From positions 186,001-250,000 of the forward strand of contig NZ_JACVPD010000001.1 of assembly GCF_018882095.1 (NCBI RefSeq): a stretch of DNA of 64,000 nucleotides, in the 5' to 3' direction. The notes below the pieces were generated by a model. That model saw nothing but the letters and a program-made list of their open reading frames with translations, searched no databases and was not told where the DNA came from. The DNA is from Polynucleobacter sp. CS-Odin-A6. Its GTDB lineage: Bacteria > Pseudomonadota > Gammaproteobacteria > Burkholderiales > Burkholderiaceae. The position numbers were made by a program, and so were the translations under genes. This document shows positions 27,879 through 37,986 of this stretch, piece by piece. The number at the start of each line of letters is the position of its first letter. Positions within the stretch are counted from its first letter, which is position 1.

Positions 27879-28376
27879 ATGTCTACACAAGATCAACAAA
27901 CAGAATCTGGTTTTACCTTAATTGAAGTGATGGTGGTGGTGGCCATCATTGGTATCTTGGTGGCCGTAGCAGTTCCACAATATCAAGATTACATCGCTCG
28001 TAGTCGTATTGTGGAGGGTATGAATCTTTCCTCTAGCGCAAAGTTGGCGGTCACAGAAGCGTTTGCAAGTAGGGGTACTGTAACAATGGATGAGGCAACC
28101 AACGGTTCATTTACTTTTGTGCCAACCCGGAGCGTCAAATTGATTGAAATTACGCCATCGGGAGCAATTGCGATCGACTTTCAAAATAATGTCGCGCCAG
28201 AAAATAAAAATACGCTGCATCTCATACCGACTAATGATCCAGATGCCAATACTCCAAAAGCGATTGATCTATCCAAGCCAGAGGGATCGACTTGGGCTGG
28301 TGGTTGGTCCTGTCGGTCTACTGAAACTAATCTACTACCCCAGTTACTTCCTTCAGAATGTCGCATCACGAAATAA
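27879..28376 (+). CDS. Type IV pilin (PilE/PilA-like)
   Basis: 165 residues from ATG 27879, which lies 9 bp after AGGAG; the ATG at 27873 is too close and the one at 27810 lies just after the terC terminator. A short leader MSTQDQQTESG is cut before FTLIEVMVVVAIIGILVAVA, with Glu at mature position 5. Two C-terminal Cys (WSCRST and LPSEC) would form the D-region disulfide loop. It is a stand-alone pilin: no assembly genes are nearby and it has its own terminator. Confidence 0.92.
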   Translation: MSTQDQQTESGFTLIEVMVVVAIIGILVAVAVPQYQDYIARSRIVEGMNLSSSAKLAVTEAFASRGTVTMDEATNGSFTFVPTRSVKLIEITPSGAIAIDFQNNVAPENKNTLHLIPTNDPDANTPKAIDLSKPEGSTWAGGWSCRSTETNLLPQLLPSECRITK

Positions 28377-28397
28377 GAGGGTTATCCGTATTTCATA

Positions 28398-28431
28398 AGA
28401 AATTAAGCCACTCTTTGGTGGCTTAATTTCT
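28398..28431. terminator. Bidirectional terminator between pilin and moaC
   Basis: A perfect 14-bp stem, AGAAATTAAGCCAC (28398-28411) with GTGGCTTAATTTCT (28418-28431), lying between convergent genes. A and T stretches within the arms serve both strands. Confidence 0.85.
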
Positions 28432-28444
28432 ATTTCGGGGCTAT

Positions 28445-28921
28445 CTATTGGGCCTTCCACTCGCCTGACTTACCCCCGCTCTTCTCCAGCAGGTGGATGT
28501 CACCAATCACCATGCCCCTATCAACCGCTTTAGCCATGTCATAGATGGTAAGTAGGGCTACTTGGACTGCGGTGAGCGCTTCCATTTCTACTCCAGTAGG
28601 ACCAGTCGTTTCTGCTCTTACCTGGCAAGCAATACTGCTGGTATCTTTGCTTAGGGCAAACTCAAGACTAACGTGTGTCAGTGCTAAGGGGTGACAAAGG
28701 GGGATCAGATCTGATGTTTTTTTGGATGCTTGGATGCCTGCAATTCTGGCGATACCTAGCACATCCCCCTTTTTGTGGGTTCCTGCCTCAATCATGTCGA
28801 AGGTCTCCGGAAGCATAGTGATCTTACCGCTTGCAATGGCAATTCGGTGGGTATTGGGCTTATCCCCAACATTAACCATATGGGCTTGGCCGCTAGCATC
28901 AAAATGAGTTAGTTTGTTCAT
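28445..28921 (-). CDS. moaC: Cyclic pyranopterin monophosphate synthase
   Basis: 158 residues. Key motifs are [36 protein letters not shown] and [20 protein letters not shown], with the catalytic His/Lys/Asp of the family ([15 protein letters not shown]). It carries out the second step of molybdopterin synthesis. Other mo genes are not nearby; the MOSC protein at 20.6 kb is a possible functional relative. Confidence 0.96.
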   Translation of the reverse strand: MNKLTHFDASGQAHMVNVGDKPNTHRIAIASGKITMLPETFDMIEAGTHKKGDVLGIARIAGIQASKKTSDLIPLCHPLALTHVSLEFALSKDTSSIACQVRAETTGPTGVEMEALTAVQVALLTIYDMAKAVDRGMVIGDIHLLEKSGGKSGEWKAQ

Positions 28922-28944
28922 GGGATAAGTTTTACCATATAGGG

Positions 28945-30663
28945 ATGCAAGTTATAAAGACATCACAAAAATCTTCATTACTGAAACGACTTTTGGCTGG
29001 CCAATTGATTTTATCCTTGGCTTGGCCCAGTGCCAGCTTGGTCTATGCCGCTGGACCAGGATCTCCGTCTGTAACGGGGGATGTCTCAGTACAAGGCGAG
29101 TCCGCTGCTTTGCAAAACTTAGGTCGGGCGGTGCAATCTCCTGAGGCCCGTTCTTCTAACTTGCCATCACGTAATGCGCCCCAAACTCAGGCAACCTTTG
29201 TTCTGCCAGATATGGGTGATCCCGGTGGAGATAGCCTAAGCCGCTTGGATGAGAAAAAATATGGCGAGATGATCATGCGTCAGATTCGTCCTGACCCTGA
29301 TTATTCAAATGATTTGCCTATCTACGATTTTCTCAATCAAATGGAACGTCGGTTATTGGAGGCTGCAAAACGGTTGCAACTGGGTGGTGCTAATGAGCAG
29401 GGGAGCGGCGCTTATAACTTTGAAGTATTTGCTGTTAAAGACAGCAGCATTAATGCATTTGCATTGCCAGGCGGATTTATAGGTTTTCATACGGGCTTAT
29501 TAGTGAGCGCTGAATCCGATTCTGAAGTGGCTTCCGTCATGGGACATGAGACAGGGCACGTTTTGCAGCGACATTTAGCGCGTCAAATGGATAAGCAGAC
29601 TACTAATATGATGATTGCTTTGGCTGGTATATTGCTGGGCGCCTTAGCAGCTTCACGTAATCCAGGTGCAGCATCGGGCCTAATGCAGGGTGGTCAAGCA
29701 GTTGCTGTTAATAACCAGCTTTCCTACTCGAGGGATGCAGAACGTGAGGCTGATCGCATAGGCTTTCAGATACTTGCTGCTAGTGGCTATGATGTGAATG
29801 GGGCACCAGGTTTTTTTCAGCGCCTACAAAAGGCCACCGGCATTATGGATAACGGTGTTCCTGCTTATGTGCGGACCCACCCCTTAACTACTGATCGTAT
29901 TGCAGATATGCAAGATCGTGCACGCAATATCCCCAATAGAAATGTTTCCACTGCGGTGGAGTTCTATTTTATTAAAGCACGCGCGCGTATGGAGCAGTCC
30001 GGAGGATCTAGTCAGATGTATGACTTAAGAAATACCTTTGAGGGTTTAAGTAAACAGCCCACTCCTGGAAGGCAGATGGAAGGTGTTTATGGACTTGCGC
30101 TTATCGCTCAAAAACAAGGCAAGGTTGATCAGGCAGCAACCTATTTACAGCAAGCGCGCACTTTAGCTAACACCGCTAGCGCACCTGGGTCACCTATCCA
30201 GAGACAAAGCCTTTCGTTGGACATTACCGCATCAGAGCTAGCTTTGGCTAAAGGAAAGAATGAAGAGGCGCTACAAATTGCCCAGGCAACTTTAAAAGCA
30301 TATCCGCAGTCTTATGCAGCCGGTGCAGCGATGATGAATGCCTATCTCAAACTCGGCCGAACAAATGATGCGATCACGTGGTTAAAAGCCCGCACTAAGG
30401 TGCAGCCCAATGAAATCGTTTGGTGGACAATGCTTTCTAATGCATATGATCAAGCTAATAATGTGCCCATGCGTCATTACGCGCTTGGGGAAAAGTATGC
30501 TCTTGAGGGTGCGTGGCCCTCAGCAATTGAGCAGCTTAAAATAGCCAGATCCTCTGGCGGTGCAGATTTTTATCAAGCATCCAGCATTGATGCGCGCCTG
30601 CGCGAAATGCAAAAGCAATACCGAGATGAATTAAAGGAGCAAGGCAAAAATATGCCCGGCTAA
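28945..30663 (+). CDS. bepA: M48 metalloprotease with TPRs (BepA-like)
   Basis: 572 residues: Sec signal (about 1-35, [13 protein letters not shown]), M48 protease domain with zinc motif [11 protein letters not shown] near residue 200 and the third ligand in [15 protein letters not shown], then TPR-like helices from ~340 to the end. This order is that of BepA/YfgC, a periplasmic protease-chaperone that checks LptD and BAM assembly. The first Met at 28945 is 23 bp from the divergent moaC start, so promoters are packed tightly. Confidence 0.92.
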   Translation: MQVIKTSQKSSLLKRLLAGQLILSLAWPSASLVYAAGPGSPSVTGDVSVQGESAALQNLGRAVQSPEARSSNLPSRNAPQTQATFVLPDMGDPGGDSLSRLDEKKYGEMIMRQIRPDPDYSNDLPIYDFLNQMERRLLEAAKRLQLGGANEQGSGAYNFEVFAVKDSSINAFALPGGFIGFHTGLLVSAESDSEVASVMGHETGHVLQRHLARQMDKQTTNMMIALAGILLGALAASRNPGAASGLMQGGQAVAVNNQLSYSRDAEREADRIGFQILAASGYDVNGAPGFFQRLQKATGIMDNGVPAYVRTHPLTTDRIADMQDRARNIPNRNVSTAVEFYFIKARARMEQSGGSSQMYDLRNTFEGLSKQPTPGRQMEGVYGLALIAQKQGKVDQAATYLQQARTLANTASAPGSPIQRQSLSLDITASELALAKGKNEEALQIAQATLKAYPQSYAAGAAMMNAYLKLGRTNDAITWLKARTKVQPNEIVWWTMLSNAYDQANNVPMRHYALGEKYALEGAWPSAIEQLKIARSSGGADFYQASSIDARLREMQKQYRDELKEQGKNMPG

Positions 30664-31278
30664 TTAACTACTTGGTATTTTGATGAAGTGAAAGCGTTGA
30701 CTTAATTCTTCAGAATGGATGGGCTCAATGGGTAGATCTTTGCCATCCCATTGCCAAGATCCTTTGAAGGTACAAGCATCTTCTTGTACCTTGGACTGAT
30801 TTGAGAACAGATCTAAATCATGATCATGAAGAAGCGCAACCGATAGAGATTCTGCTTTAGTAAAAACAGAACTATCGACCTGATCCGAATGGGATTCCAG
30901 AATAGTTCCAGTGATGTAGATATTACCTTTTTCGTCACTGAGAGCGCCGTGGGGTTTAATTTCTGTTCCGCATTGAGTCAATAGTTGAGGGCCATTTTTA
31001 CTCGGAATCATTCTGGCAATCCAGGGGGTGGCATCTAGTGTGATAAACACTCTTTGAGGACCATTCTGAAAAAAATATCTTCCCAAGGAATCACGCGCGT
31101 AATTTCTGGAGATAAATTCATTTAAGGCTACATGTTGAATTGGGCTGCCAGGCAAATGATTTGCTTGGGCATATTCATCTCGCATGCGCCATTGACCGCG
31201 ACGATCCAGCGCCAACCAGCCAAAGCAGTTAGGAACACGCGGCCATTTAATCAAAGACTTTAGTACTTGCTCATCCAT
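30664..31278 (-). CDS. Conserved protein of unknown function (DUF-type)
   Basis: 204 residues, soluble, no signal peptide. The pattern (CFGWLALDRRGQWRMRDEY; RNYARDSLGRYFFQNGPQRV; LDATPWIARM) is one I recognise as conserved in Burkholderiales but cannot assign a function or safe family number. Rich in Trp, Arg and aromatic residues. Its stop codon touches the bepA stop codon with no bases between. Confidence 0.7.
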   Translation of the reverse strand: MDEQVLKSLIKWPRVPNCFGWLALDRRGQWRMRDEYAQANHLPGSPIQHVALNEFISRNYARDSLGRYFFQNGPQRVFITLDATPWIARMIPSKNGPQLLTQCGTEIKPHGALSDEKGNIYITGTILESHSDQVDSSVFTKAESLSVALLHDHDLDLFSNQSKVQEDACTFKGSWQWDGKDLPIEPIHSEELSQRFHFIKIPSS

Positions 31279-31306
31279 GTGGCGGCAATCTATTCACGAT
31301 CCGTTT

Positions 31307-31741
31307 TTAATGCAAACCATGCAGAGTGGTTGGTACATCAAATGTATCCTCAGTAGAGTGACTAGCGTGAAGATGCGCAATCCGCCAGCCTTGACTATCC
31401 TGTAGAAGAACTAAGGTGATGTTCAAGAAGAACGCTGCTTCAATTTGATCGGGCTTTAGGTGAACTGCTTCAGTAGTATCGTAGACGGCAGCGCCCAGAA
31501 CAGAATGGCTAATACAGGCAATTGGCTCAAGAAAGAGGGCTTGCTTGGCTAAAAGGCGCTCTAGACCCGCACGAATTTCTGCATGACCACTCAGGCGTTG
31601 ACCCTCCGGAAGAACACAAGTGATGGAATCATCATCCAGCCAAATTGCTAAAGCACCTTTGACGTCTCGATATTTTAAAGCATCACGCCATGCTTCCACT
31701 ACTTCATCGGCATTATGAAAGAGTCTCGCAAGTTTAGACAT
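31307..31741 (-). CDS. NTF2/SnoaL-like protein
   Basis: 144 residues with an NTF2-like (SnoaL-3) fold pattern: VEAWRDALKYRDVKGALAIW, LDDDSITCVLPEGQRLSGHAEIRAGLERL, and GWRIAHLHASHS at the end. Cytoplasmic. Such proteins bind small hydrophobic ligands or act as isomerases; no substrate can be proposed. It sits 10 bp upstream of the waaF ORF end, in a run of minus-strand genes. Confidence 0.8.
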   Translation of the reverse strand: MSKLARLFHNADEVVEAWRDALKYRDVKGALAIWLDDDSITCVLPEGQRLSGHAEIRAGLERLLAKQALFLEPIACISHSVLGAAVYDTTEAVHLKPDQIEAAFFLNITLVLLQDSQGWRIAHLHASHSTEDTFDVPTTLHGLH

Positions 31742-31751
31742 GGCTTACTTT

Positions 31752-32813
31752 CTAGTGATTGGGCGTAAGTAAAAATGAATCAAGTGATTGAATGGCGCTG
31801 AATACCATTTTTGGTGAGATATCTCGGAGGCATTTCAGATGTCCCAGTGGGCATTCTCTCTGATGGCAGGGGCTGCACGGCAAGTTCAGCCAAATGACTT
31901 TAGCTTTATCAGATAATGGTGGAGTATGACTTGGATCGCTTGAACCAAAAATGGCCACTTGCGGAATTGTCAATGCCGCACCGATATGCATTAAGCCAGA
32001 GTCATTGCTGATCACTGCTTTACTCATGCCGATGAGTGCAATGGCTTCATCAAGCGATGTATCGCCACACCAGTTATGTATTTGCGAAGCGTTTTTTACT
32101 TCAGTCTGAATTAGCTCTCCCATGACATGGTCTCTCTGACTGCCTAGAAGAATCAAATGCGCATCTGGTTCATGATTGATTAATAGCTGAGCGAGATGAG
32201 CGAAGTACTCTGCAGGCCAACGTTTGGTGGCCCCATACTCAGCGCCAGGGCAAAGTACATAGATGGATTGCGCATAAATGCCAGCCGCCTCTAATTTAGA
32301 ACGCACTGCTTGCTTGGCCGCAGTCGAAACCTTAAGCCTCGGATTTGCTGGATGATTGGAATCAGCTGCTATAGATTGATCTAGCGTATTAATGAGTGCA
32401 AGGTAATGACTCACCATAGGTGGGCGATTCACTTTGCTTGGATTTTCTAAAGCAAGGTTAATGAGACCAAAGCGGAGTTCTCCTCGGTAGCCGATGCGGA
32501 ACGGTATCTTGGCAAGCCAGGGAATGAGCGCAGACTTTAAGCTATTAGGCAATACAAAGCAGGTGTCATACTGATTCTTTTCAAGCTGCTTTGATAGTTG
32601 CTTACGTAAGCCCCATTGCAATTTTTTGTGCTCAAGCTTAGCTTCGATTACTTGGTTTACCTCTAGGCACGCTCGGTAAATTGATGCGACCCAAGGGCTC
32701 GCTAAAACATCAATCTGACACTGCGGGTAAAGTATTTTGAGATTGGCCAGTAGTGGTTGAGACATGACGGCATCTCCAATCCAATTCGGGGCGATGATCA
32801 GAATACGATTCAT
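31752..32813 (-). CDS. waaF: ADP-heptose:LPS heptosyltransferase II
   Basis: 353 residues from ATG 32813 (MNRILIIAPNWIGDAVMSQP); an upstream in-frame ATG at 32840 would add nine residues not seen in the family. GT9 GT-B fold. The C-terminal domain has CPGAEYGATKRWPAEYFA and NDSGLMHIGAALTIPQVAIFG, for ADP-heptose binding. It adds the second heptose of the LPS inner core. Confidence 0.93.
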   Translation of the reverse strand: MNRILIIAPNWIGDAVMSQPLLANLKILYPQCQIDVLASPWVASIYRACLEVNQVIEAKLEHKKLQWGLRKQLSKQLEKNQYDTCFVLPNSLKSALIPWLAKIPFRIGYRGELRFGLINLALENPSKVNRPPMVSHYLALINTLDQSIAADSNHPANPRLKVSTAAKQAVRSKLEAAGIYAQSIYVLCPGAEYGATKRWPAEYFAHLAQLLINHEPDAHLILLGSQRDHVMGELIQTEVKNASQIHNWCGDTSLDEAIALIGMSKAVISNDSGLMHIGAALTIPQVAIFGSSDPSHTPPLSDKAKVIWLNLPCSPCHQRECPLGHLKCLRDISPKMVFSAIQSLDSFLLTPNH

Positions 32814-32858
32814 ATGAGGTATCCCGATACAGCACCCCATGCTGGGATGCTGATGGGC

Positions 32859-33047
32859 TTAGTGCCCGCGGGGCTCAGTACCCGGAATAAGTTTGTACTC
32901 TGTGCCGCAATATGGGCACTTCGCCTCACCCGTTTTAGCAACATCTAAAAATACACGTGGATGTGAATTCCAGTTAGGCGTATTACTGGTTGGGCAATGT
33001 AAAGGCAAATCTTTACCATCAATCATCACAACTTGAGCTTCACTCAT
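32859..33047 (-). CDS. CHCC zinc-finger domain protein
   Basis: 62 residues. A C-H-C-C metal site is formed by LHCP, NSHPRVFLDV and KCPYCG, as in the zf-CHCC family related to mitochondrial NDUFS6. It is likely a small zinc protein of the cytoplasm. Sits between ilvE and waaF on the same strand, 14 bp from ilvE. Confidence 0.88.
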   Translation of the reverse strand: MSEAQVVMIDGKDLPLHCPTSNTPNWNSHPRVFLDVAKTGEAKCPYCGTEYKLIPGTEPRGH

Positions 33048-33061
33048 TATCTATTTTCTCG

Positions 33062-33985
33062 TTACTTAACGTAGGTTAGCCAGGACTTGTACTGATCATT
33101 TCTGCCATAAACTGCATCAAAGTAAGTCTTCTGAATTTTCTCGGTAATAGGACCGCGCTTACCGTCACCAATAGTTCGATCATCTAGCTCACGAATAGGC
33201 GTTACCTCAGCTGCAGTACCGGTAAAGAAGGCCTCATCTGCTGAGTAGACTTCATCTCGAGTGATGCGTTTCTCGCGTAATTCATAGCCAAGGTCTTTGG
33301 CGATTTGGATAATGGAGTTACGGGTAATGCCGTCCAAGCAAGATGCCAAATCCGGGGTGTAAAGAATGCCGTTATTCACTAAAAAGATATTTTCGCCAGA
33401 ACCTTCGGATACATAACCCTCTGTATCAAGCAGCAGAGCTTCATCGTAGCCATTGGCAGTCACTTCTTGGTTTGCAAGAATAGAGTTGATGTAGTAGCCA
33501 GAGGCCTTGGCGCGTACAAGTGAGGAATTTACAAAGTGACGGGTAAACGAGGAGGTTTTGACGCGGATGCCCTTGTTAATGCCATCTTCTCCCAAATAAG
33601 CACCCCATTCCCAAGCAGCGATAGCGGTATGGATAGTGTTGCCTTTTGGAGAAATCCCTAGCTTTTCGGATCCAATAAAGATAATAGGGCGGATATAGCA
33701 GGCTTCCAGCTTATTGCTATTGACGACGTCAATGATGCCGCTGGTGATTTCAGTTGGGGTGTAGGGCATATTCATTTGGAAAATCTTGGTTCCATTAAAT
33801 AGGCGCTTCACATGCTCAGGAAGGCGGAAAACAGCGGTACCTTGAGGCGTTTTGTAGGCACGAATACCTTCAAACACACCCATCCCGTAATGGAGACTGT
33901 GGGTTAGCACATGAATATTGGCCTCACGCCAGGGAACAAGCTTCCCATCGGACCAAATAAAGCCATCGCGGTCAGACATCGACAT
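33062..33985 (-). CDS. ilvE: Branched-chain-amino-acid aminotransferase
   Basis: 307 residues, class IV PLP enzyme. Start region GFIWSDGKLVPWREANIHVL, GMGVFEGIRAYKT, PLP-Lys within RAKASGYYINS, and EGSGENIFLV, GTAAEVTPIREL. Last step of Leu, Ile and Val synthesis. A second Met codon lies at 33979; the first is kept because of the AAAGGTAGAG ahead of it. Confidence 0.96.
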   Translation of the reverse strand: MSMSDRDGFIWSDGKLVPWREANIHVLTHSLHYGMGVFEGIRAYKTPQGTAVFRLPEHVKRLFNGTKIFQMNMPYTPTEITSGIIDVVNSNKLEACYIRPIIFIGSEKLGISPKGNTIHTAIAAWEWGAYLGEDGINKGIRVKTSSFTRHFVNSSLVRAKASGYYINSILANQEVTANGYDEALLLDTEGYVSEGSGENIFLVNNGILYTPDLASCLDGITRNSIIQIAKDLGYELREKRITRDEVYSADEAFFTGTAAEVTPIRELDDRTIGDGKRGPITEKIQKTYFDAVYGRNDQYKSWLTYVK

Positions 33986-34206
33986 TTTCTCTACCTTTTA
34001 AGTGTTTATGAGCTTGGGTAAATCAATTCAGTAAAACAGTGGTACCAGGCCGCCAGTGTGGCTAAGCGCCTAGAATGCGTAAATGTTGTTATTGTAGAGC
34101 AGGTAGAACAGGTAGAGCAGGCAGATAGCTTGATTCCTCTAGGGTGCTTAGTCCGGAGGATTTAGAATGAGACATTCCTCAAAAATCACCCAATTTACCC
34201 ATTCTC
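33986..34206. other. Divergent intergenic region, ilvE/pgk
   Basis: 221 bp with the 9-bp tandem repeat at 34094-34120. No convincing leader peptide, T-box or riboswitch is visible. The pgk ATG at 34207 lacks a clear ribosome site. Confidence 0.5.
34094..34120. repeat. 9-bp tandem repeat, three copies
   Basis: GTAGAGCAG (34094), GTAGAACAG (34103), GTAGAGCAG (34112), followed by a partial GCAGATAGC. It lies 87 bp before pgk and could vary in copy number by slippage. Confidence 0.85.
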
Positions 34207-35418
34207 ATGCCGGACTCTCTCTTCAAAGTAAAACGCCTTAATGAACTGGCTGCAGCAGGCCTTTTAAAGGGAAAGCGGGTTTTTATCCGCGCAGACCTCA
34301 ATGTGCCCCAAGATGACGCGGGCAATATTACTGAAGACACTCGCATTAGAGCCTCCATGCCGGCAATTCAGATGTGTTTGGATGCTGGTGCGGCCGTCAT
34401 GGTTACTTCCCACTTGGGCCGCCCAACTGAGGGTGAATTTAAACCTGAAGATAGCTTAGCACCGGTGGCTGATCGGATTGCAAATCTATTAAATCGGAAA
34501 GTTCCCTTAATTAGTGATTGGGTCGATGGTAGATTTGAAGTCAATTCAGGCGAATTAGTATTGCTCGAGAACTGCCGCCTCAATGTGGGCGAGAAAAAGA
34601 ATAGCGATGCCTTATCAAAAAAGATCGCGGCTCTATGTGATGTCTACGTCAATGATGCCTTTGGTACTGCACATCGTGCCGAGGCTACTACCAATGGCGT
34701 AGCCAAATTTGCTCCAATCGCTTGTGCAGGCCCGCTAATGGCAGCGGAGTTGGATGCTTTGAGTCGCGCTCTAGCAAACCCTAAACGTCCTTTAGTAGCG
34801 ATCGTAGCGGGCTCTAAAGTATCTTCCAAGCTCACTATCTTGAAAGCTTTGGCTGACAAAGTGGATGAGTTGATTGTAGGCGGAGGTATTGCCAATACCT
34901 TCATGTTGGCTAAAGGTTTACCGATCGGAAAATCTTTGGCTGAGCCAAACTTGGTTAATGAGGCTCGCGAAATTATGGAAATCATGGAAAAGCGCGGAGC
35001 GCATGTTCCTATTCCTGAAGATGTTGTTGTTGCAAACGAGCTCTCTCCATTAGCACGTGCAAACCGAGTTTCTGCAGATCAGGTGGCTGATGACGACATG
35101 ATCCTGGATATCGGTCCTAAAACAGCGGCCCGTTTGTCTACTATGTTGGCGCATGCGGGTACGATCGTATGGAACGGCCCATTAGGTGTATTTGAAATTG
35201 ACCAGTTTGGTGGTGGTACTAAGATGTTGGCGGCAGCGATTGCCCATTCACCGGCGTTTTCAATTGCTGGTGGTGGTGATACCTTGGCAGCAATTGCGAA
35301 ATATGGCATTGAGAATCAAGTGGATTACATTTCTACTGGTGGTGGTGCTTTCTTAGAGTTCTTAGAAGGTAAAACCTTGCCAGCCTTTGCAGTGCTTGCT
35401 GAAAGAGCGAAAGACTAA
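34207..35418 (+). CDS. pgk: Phosphoglycerate kinase
   Basis: 403 residues, typical length. [54 protein letters not shown] and [16 protein letters not shown] are the standard substrate and ATP sites. Head of a probable pgk-pyk-fba-purC-purE-purK-sua5 run. The stop lies 1 bp before the pyk ATG. Confidence 0.98.
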   Translation: MPDSLFKVKRLNELAAAGLLKGKRVFIRADLNVPQDDAGNITEDTRIRASMPAIQMCLDAGAAVMVTSHLGRPTEGEFKPEDSLAPVADRIANLLNRKVPLISDWVDGRFEVNSGELVLLENCRLNVGEKKNSDALSKKIAALCDVYVNDAFGTAHRAEATTNGVAKFAPIACAGPLMAAELDALSRALANPKRPLVAIVAGSKVSSKLTILKALADKVDELIVGGGIANTFMLAKGLPIGKSLAEPNLVNEAREIMEIMEKRGAHVPIPEDVVVANELSPLARANRVSADQVADDDMILDIGPKTAARLSTMLAHAGTIVWNGPLGVFEIDQFGGGTKMLAAAIAHSPAFSIAGGGDTLAAIAKYGIENQVDYISTGGGAFLEFLEGKTLPAFAVLAERAKD

Positions 35419-35419
35419 T

Positions 35420-36856
35420 ATGTTAAGAGCAACTAAAATCATTGCCACATTAGGCCCTGCTTCAGAAAAGCCCGAAGTATTGCGCGAGATGATTCGTGCA
35501 GGGGTGGATGTAGTGAGAATGAACTTTTCTCACGGCACTGTGGCAGACCATCAGGCGCGCCACAACCTAGTTCGGAGCATTTCAGCAGAAGTTGGGAAAG
35601 AGGTTGGCATCATGGCCGATCTTCAGGGCCCTAAAATTCGCGTCGGCAAATTTGTTGATAGCAAAATCCTCTTAAAAGAAGGGGCGAAATTTATATTAGA
35701 TGTGGCTTGCGAGCTTGGCAATCAAGAGCGGGTGGGTTTGGACTATAAAGAACTTCCAAGTGATGTGAAGCCCGGCGACCGCCTTCTACTAAATGATGGG
35801 TTAGTAGTGCTTCGTGTAGAAGGTGTTCAAGGCGGTGAAATCTTGACCCTAGTTGAGCAAGGTGGCCCACTCTCTAATAACAAAGGTATTAATCGAGCGG
35901 GTGGTGGGTTAACAGCTCCCGCTTTAACAGAAAAAGACATTTCTGATCTGGATGCAGCAATTGCTATGGGCGTCGATTTTCTGGCAATTAGCTTTCCAAA
36001 AGATGGCGCCGATATGGCTTACGCCAGAAAGTTAGCGGATGCGGCAAGTGCAAAGTATGGCGTTGGCAAAGTTCGTACGATTGCCAAAGTAGAGCGTGCC
36101 GAGGCAATCCTCCCTGATGCCTTGGATAGCATCATTGCTGAAAGTGACGGCATTATGGTTGCACGCGGTGATTTAGCTATTGAGGTAGGTAATGCTGCTG
36201 TCCCAGCTCTACAAAAGCGCATGATTAAATTGGCGCTTGAGGCTGATAAGTTTACGATCACTGCAACACAGATGATGGAGTCCATGATTAATGCTCCAGT
36301 ACCAACGCGTGCTGAAGTGAGTGATGTAGCGAATGCAGTACTCGATGGAACAGATGCCGTCATGCTGTCTGCAGAATCTGCTGCCGGCTCCTATCCAGTT
36401 CAAACGATTAAAGCAATGGCTGAGATTTGCGTTGAGGCTGAAAAGTCTGACCGTGTAAAGTTAGATACTGATTTTTTAGATCAAACTTTTGCACGTATCG
36501 ATCAGACTATTGCGCTGGGGGCTTTATTTACTGCGCATCACCTACACGCCAATGCTATTGCTGCTTTGACGGACTCTGGATCTACTGCAGTCTGGATGAG
36601 TCGCCATAACATCCATGTGCCTATTTTTGCGTTAACTTCAAAGATCTCAACACAGCGTGCCTTGAGCACTTATCGCAACGTATTTCCGATTGGCCTCAAC
36701 TACACTAAAGAGCGGGATACTGCTTTACAAGAGGTAGAAGATTGCTTAAAGAGCTTGGGCGCGGTGAAGAGGGGTGATGTTGTTGTTCTGACTTCAGGTG
36801 AGCCAATGGGTGAGCCAGGTGGCACAAATTCACTCAAAATTATTCAAGTGAAGTAA
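35420..36856 (+). CDS. pyk: Pyruvate kinase
   Basis: 478 residues from ATG 35420 (MLRATKIIATLGPASEKPEV); an in-frame Met at 35387 would overlap pgk. Motifs: DVVRMNFSHG, MADLQGPKIRVG, active-site IAKVERAEA and MVARGDLAIEVG, then TATQMMESMI. The C-terminal domain has a Thr/Ser-rich TSGEPMGEPGGTN. ATP-forming last step of glycolysis. Confidence 0.98.
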   Translation: MLRATKIIATLGPASEKPEVLREMIRAGVDVVRMNFSHGTVADHQARHNLVRSISAEVGKEVGIMADLQGPKIRVGKFVDSKILLKEGAKFILDVACELGNQERVGLDYKELPSDVKPGDRLLLNDGLVVLRVEGVQGGEILTLVEQGGPLSNNKGINRAGGGLTAPALTEKDISDLDAAIAMGVDFLAISFPKDGADMAYARKLADAASAKYGVGKVRTIAKVERAEAILPDALDSIIAESDGIMVARGDLAIEVGNAAVPALQKRMIKLALEADKFTITATQMMESMINAPVPTRAEVSDVANAVLDGTDAVMLSAESAAGSYPVQTIKAMAEICVEAEKSDRVKLDTDFLDQTFARIDQTIALGALFTAHHLHANAIAALTDSGSTAVWMSRHNIHVPIFALTSKISTQRALSTYRNVFPIGLNYTKERDTALQEVEDCLKSLGAVKRGDVVVLTSGEPMGEPGGTNSLKIIQVK

Positions 36857-36914
36857 TTCATTTTTAAATATTGCTTCAATCATTTATCACTCATCTTTCA
36901 ATTAAGAGATCATC

Positions 36915-37979
36915 ATGGCTTTAGTATCTTTACGACAACTCTTGGATCACGCTGCTGAAAACGGCTATGGTTTGCCGGCATTTAATGTGAATAATTTAGA
37001 GCAAGTCACAGCAATTATGGAAGCCGCTCATGAGGCTGATTCTCCAGTGATCATGCAAGCTTCTGCTGGCGCTCGAAAATATGCAGGCGAGTCTTTCTTG
37101 CGTCACCTCATTGCTGCAGCAGTCGAGGCCTATCCGCATATCCCCGTTGTCATGCATCAGGATCATGGTCAAAGCCCCGCAGTTTGTATGGCCGCAATCA
37201 AGAGTGGCTTTACCAGTGTGATGATGGATGGTTCATTGGAGGCTGATGGCAAGTCTGTAGCTAGTTATGAATATAACGTCGATGTGTCTAGAGAGGTGGT
37301 GAAGTTCTCTCACTCTATTGGGGTTACTGTAGAGGCTGAGTTAGGTGTACTAGGCTCGCTAGAAACGATGCAGGGCGATAAAGAAGATGGTCATGGCGCC
37401 GACGGTAAGATGACGCGTGAGCAGTTACTCACTGATGTAGAGCAAGCAGCTGACTTTGTAAAGGCCACACAGTGCGATGCTTTGGCAATTGCGATTGGCA
37501 CTAGCCATGGCGCCTATAAATTTACTAAGAAGCCCACGGGTGACATCTTGGCAATTGAGCGCATTAAAGAAATTCATACCCGTATTCCGAATACACACTT
37601 GGTAATGCATGGTTCTTCTAGCGTTCCACAAGAGCTACTTGCAGAGATTCGTGAGTTTGGTGGCGACATGAAAGAAACTTATGGTGTTCCTGTTGAAGAA
37701 ATTCAAGAAGGAATTAAGAATGGAGTGCGTAAGATCAACATCGATACTGATATTCGTTTGGCGATGACTGGCGCTATCCGTCGATACTTATTTGAGAACC
37801 CTAGTAAGTTTGATCCCCGTGATTATCTCAAGCCTGCACGTGAAGCAGCGAAGAAGGTCTGTATCGCACGTTTCAATGCATTTGGTTGCTCAGGTCAAGC
37901 GTCCAAAATTAAGCCAATTCCTTTGGAAAAAATGGCAGAGCTTTACAAGAGTGGCAAATTGGCTCAGATTGTGAAATGA
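36915..37979 (+). CDS. fba: Fructose-bisphosphate aldolase, class II
   Basis: 354 residues of the CbbA-type class II aldolase. Zinc ligands in [10 protein letters not shown] and [11 protein letters not shown]; the Glu-rich [14 protein letters not shown] loop is usual. SD AAGAGA precedes the ATG. It shares the block with pgk and pyk; gap of 7 bp to purC. Confidence 0.97.
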   Translation: MALVSLRQLLDHAAENGYGLPAFNVNNLEQVTAIMEAAHEADSPVIMQASAGARKYAGESFLRHLIAAAVEAYPHIPVVMHQDHGQSPAVCMAAIKSGFTSVMMDGSLEADGKSVASYEYNVDVSREVVKFSHSIGVTVEAELGVLGSLETMQGDKEDGHGADGKMTREQLLTDVEQAADFVKATQCDALAIAIGTSHGAYKFTKKPTGDILAIERIKEIHTRIPNTHLVMHGSSSVPQELLAEIREFGGDMKETYGVPVEEIQEGIKNGVRKINIDTDIRLAMTGAIRRYLFENPSKFDPRDYLKPAREAAKKVCIARFNAFGCSGQASKIKPIPLEKMAELYKSGKLAQIVK

Positions 37980-37986
37980 GATAAAT

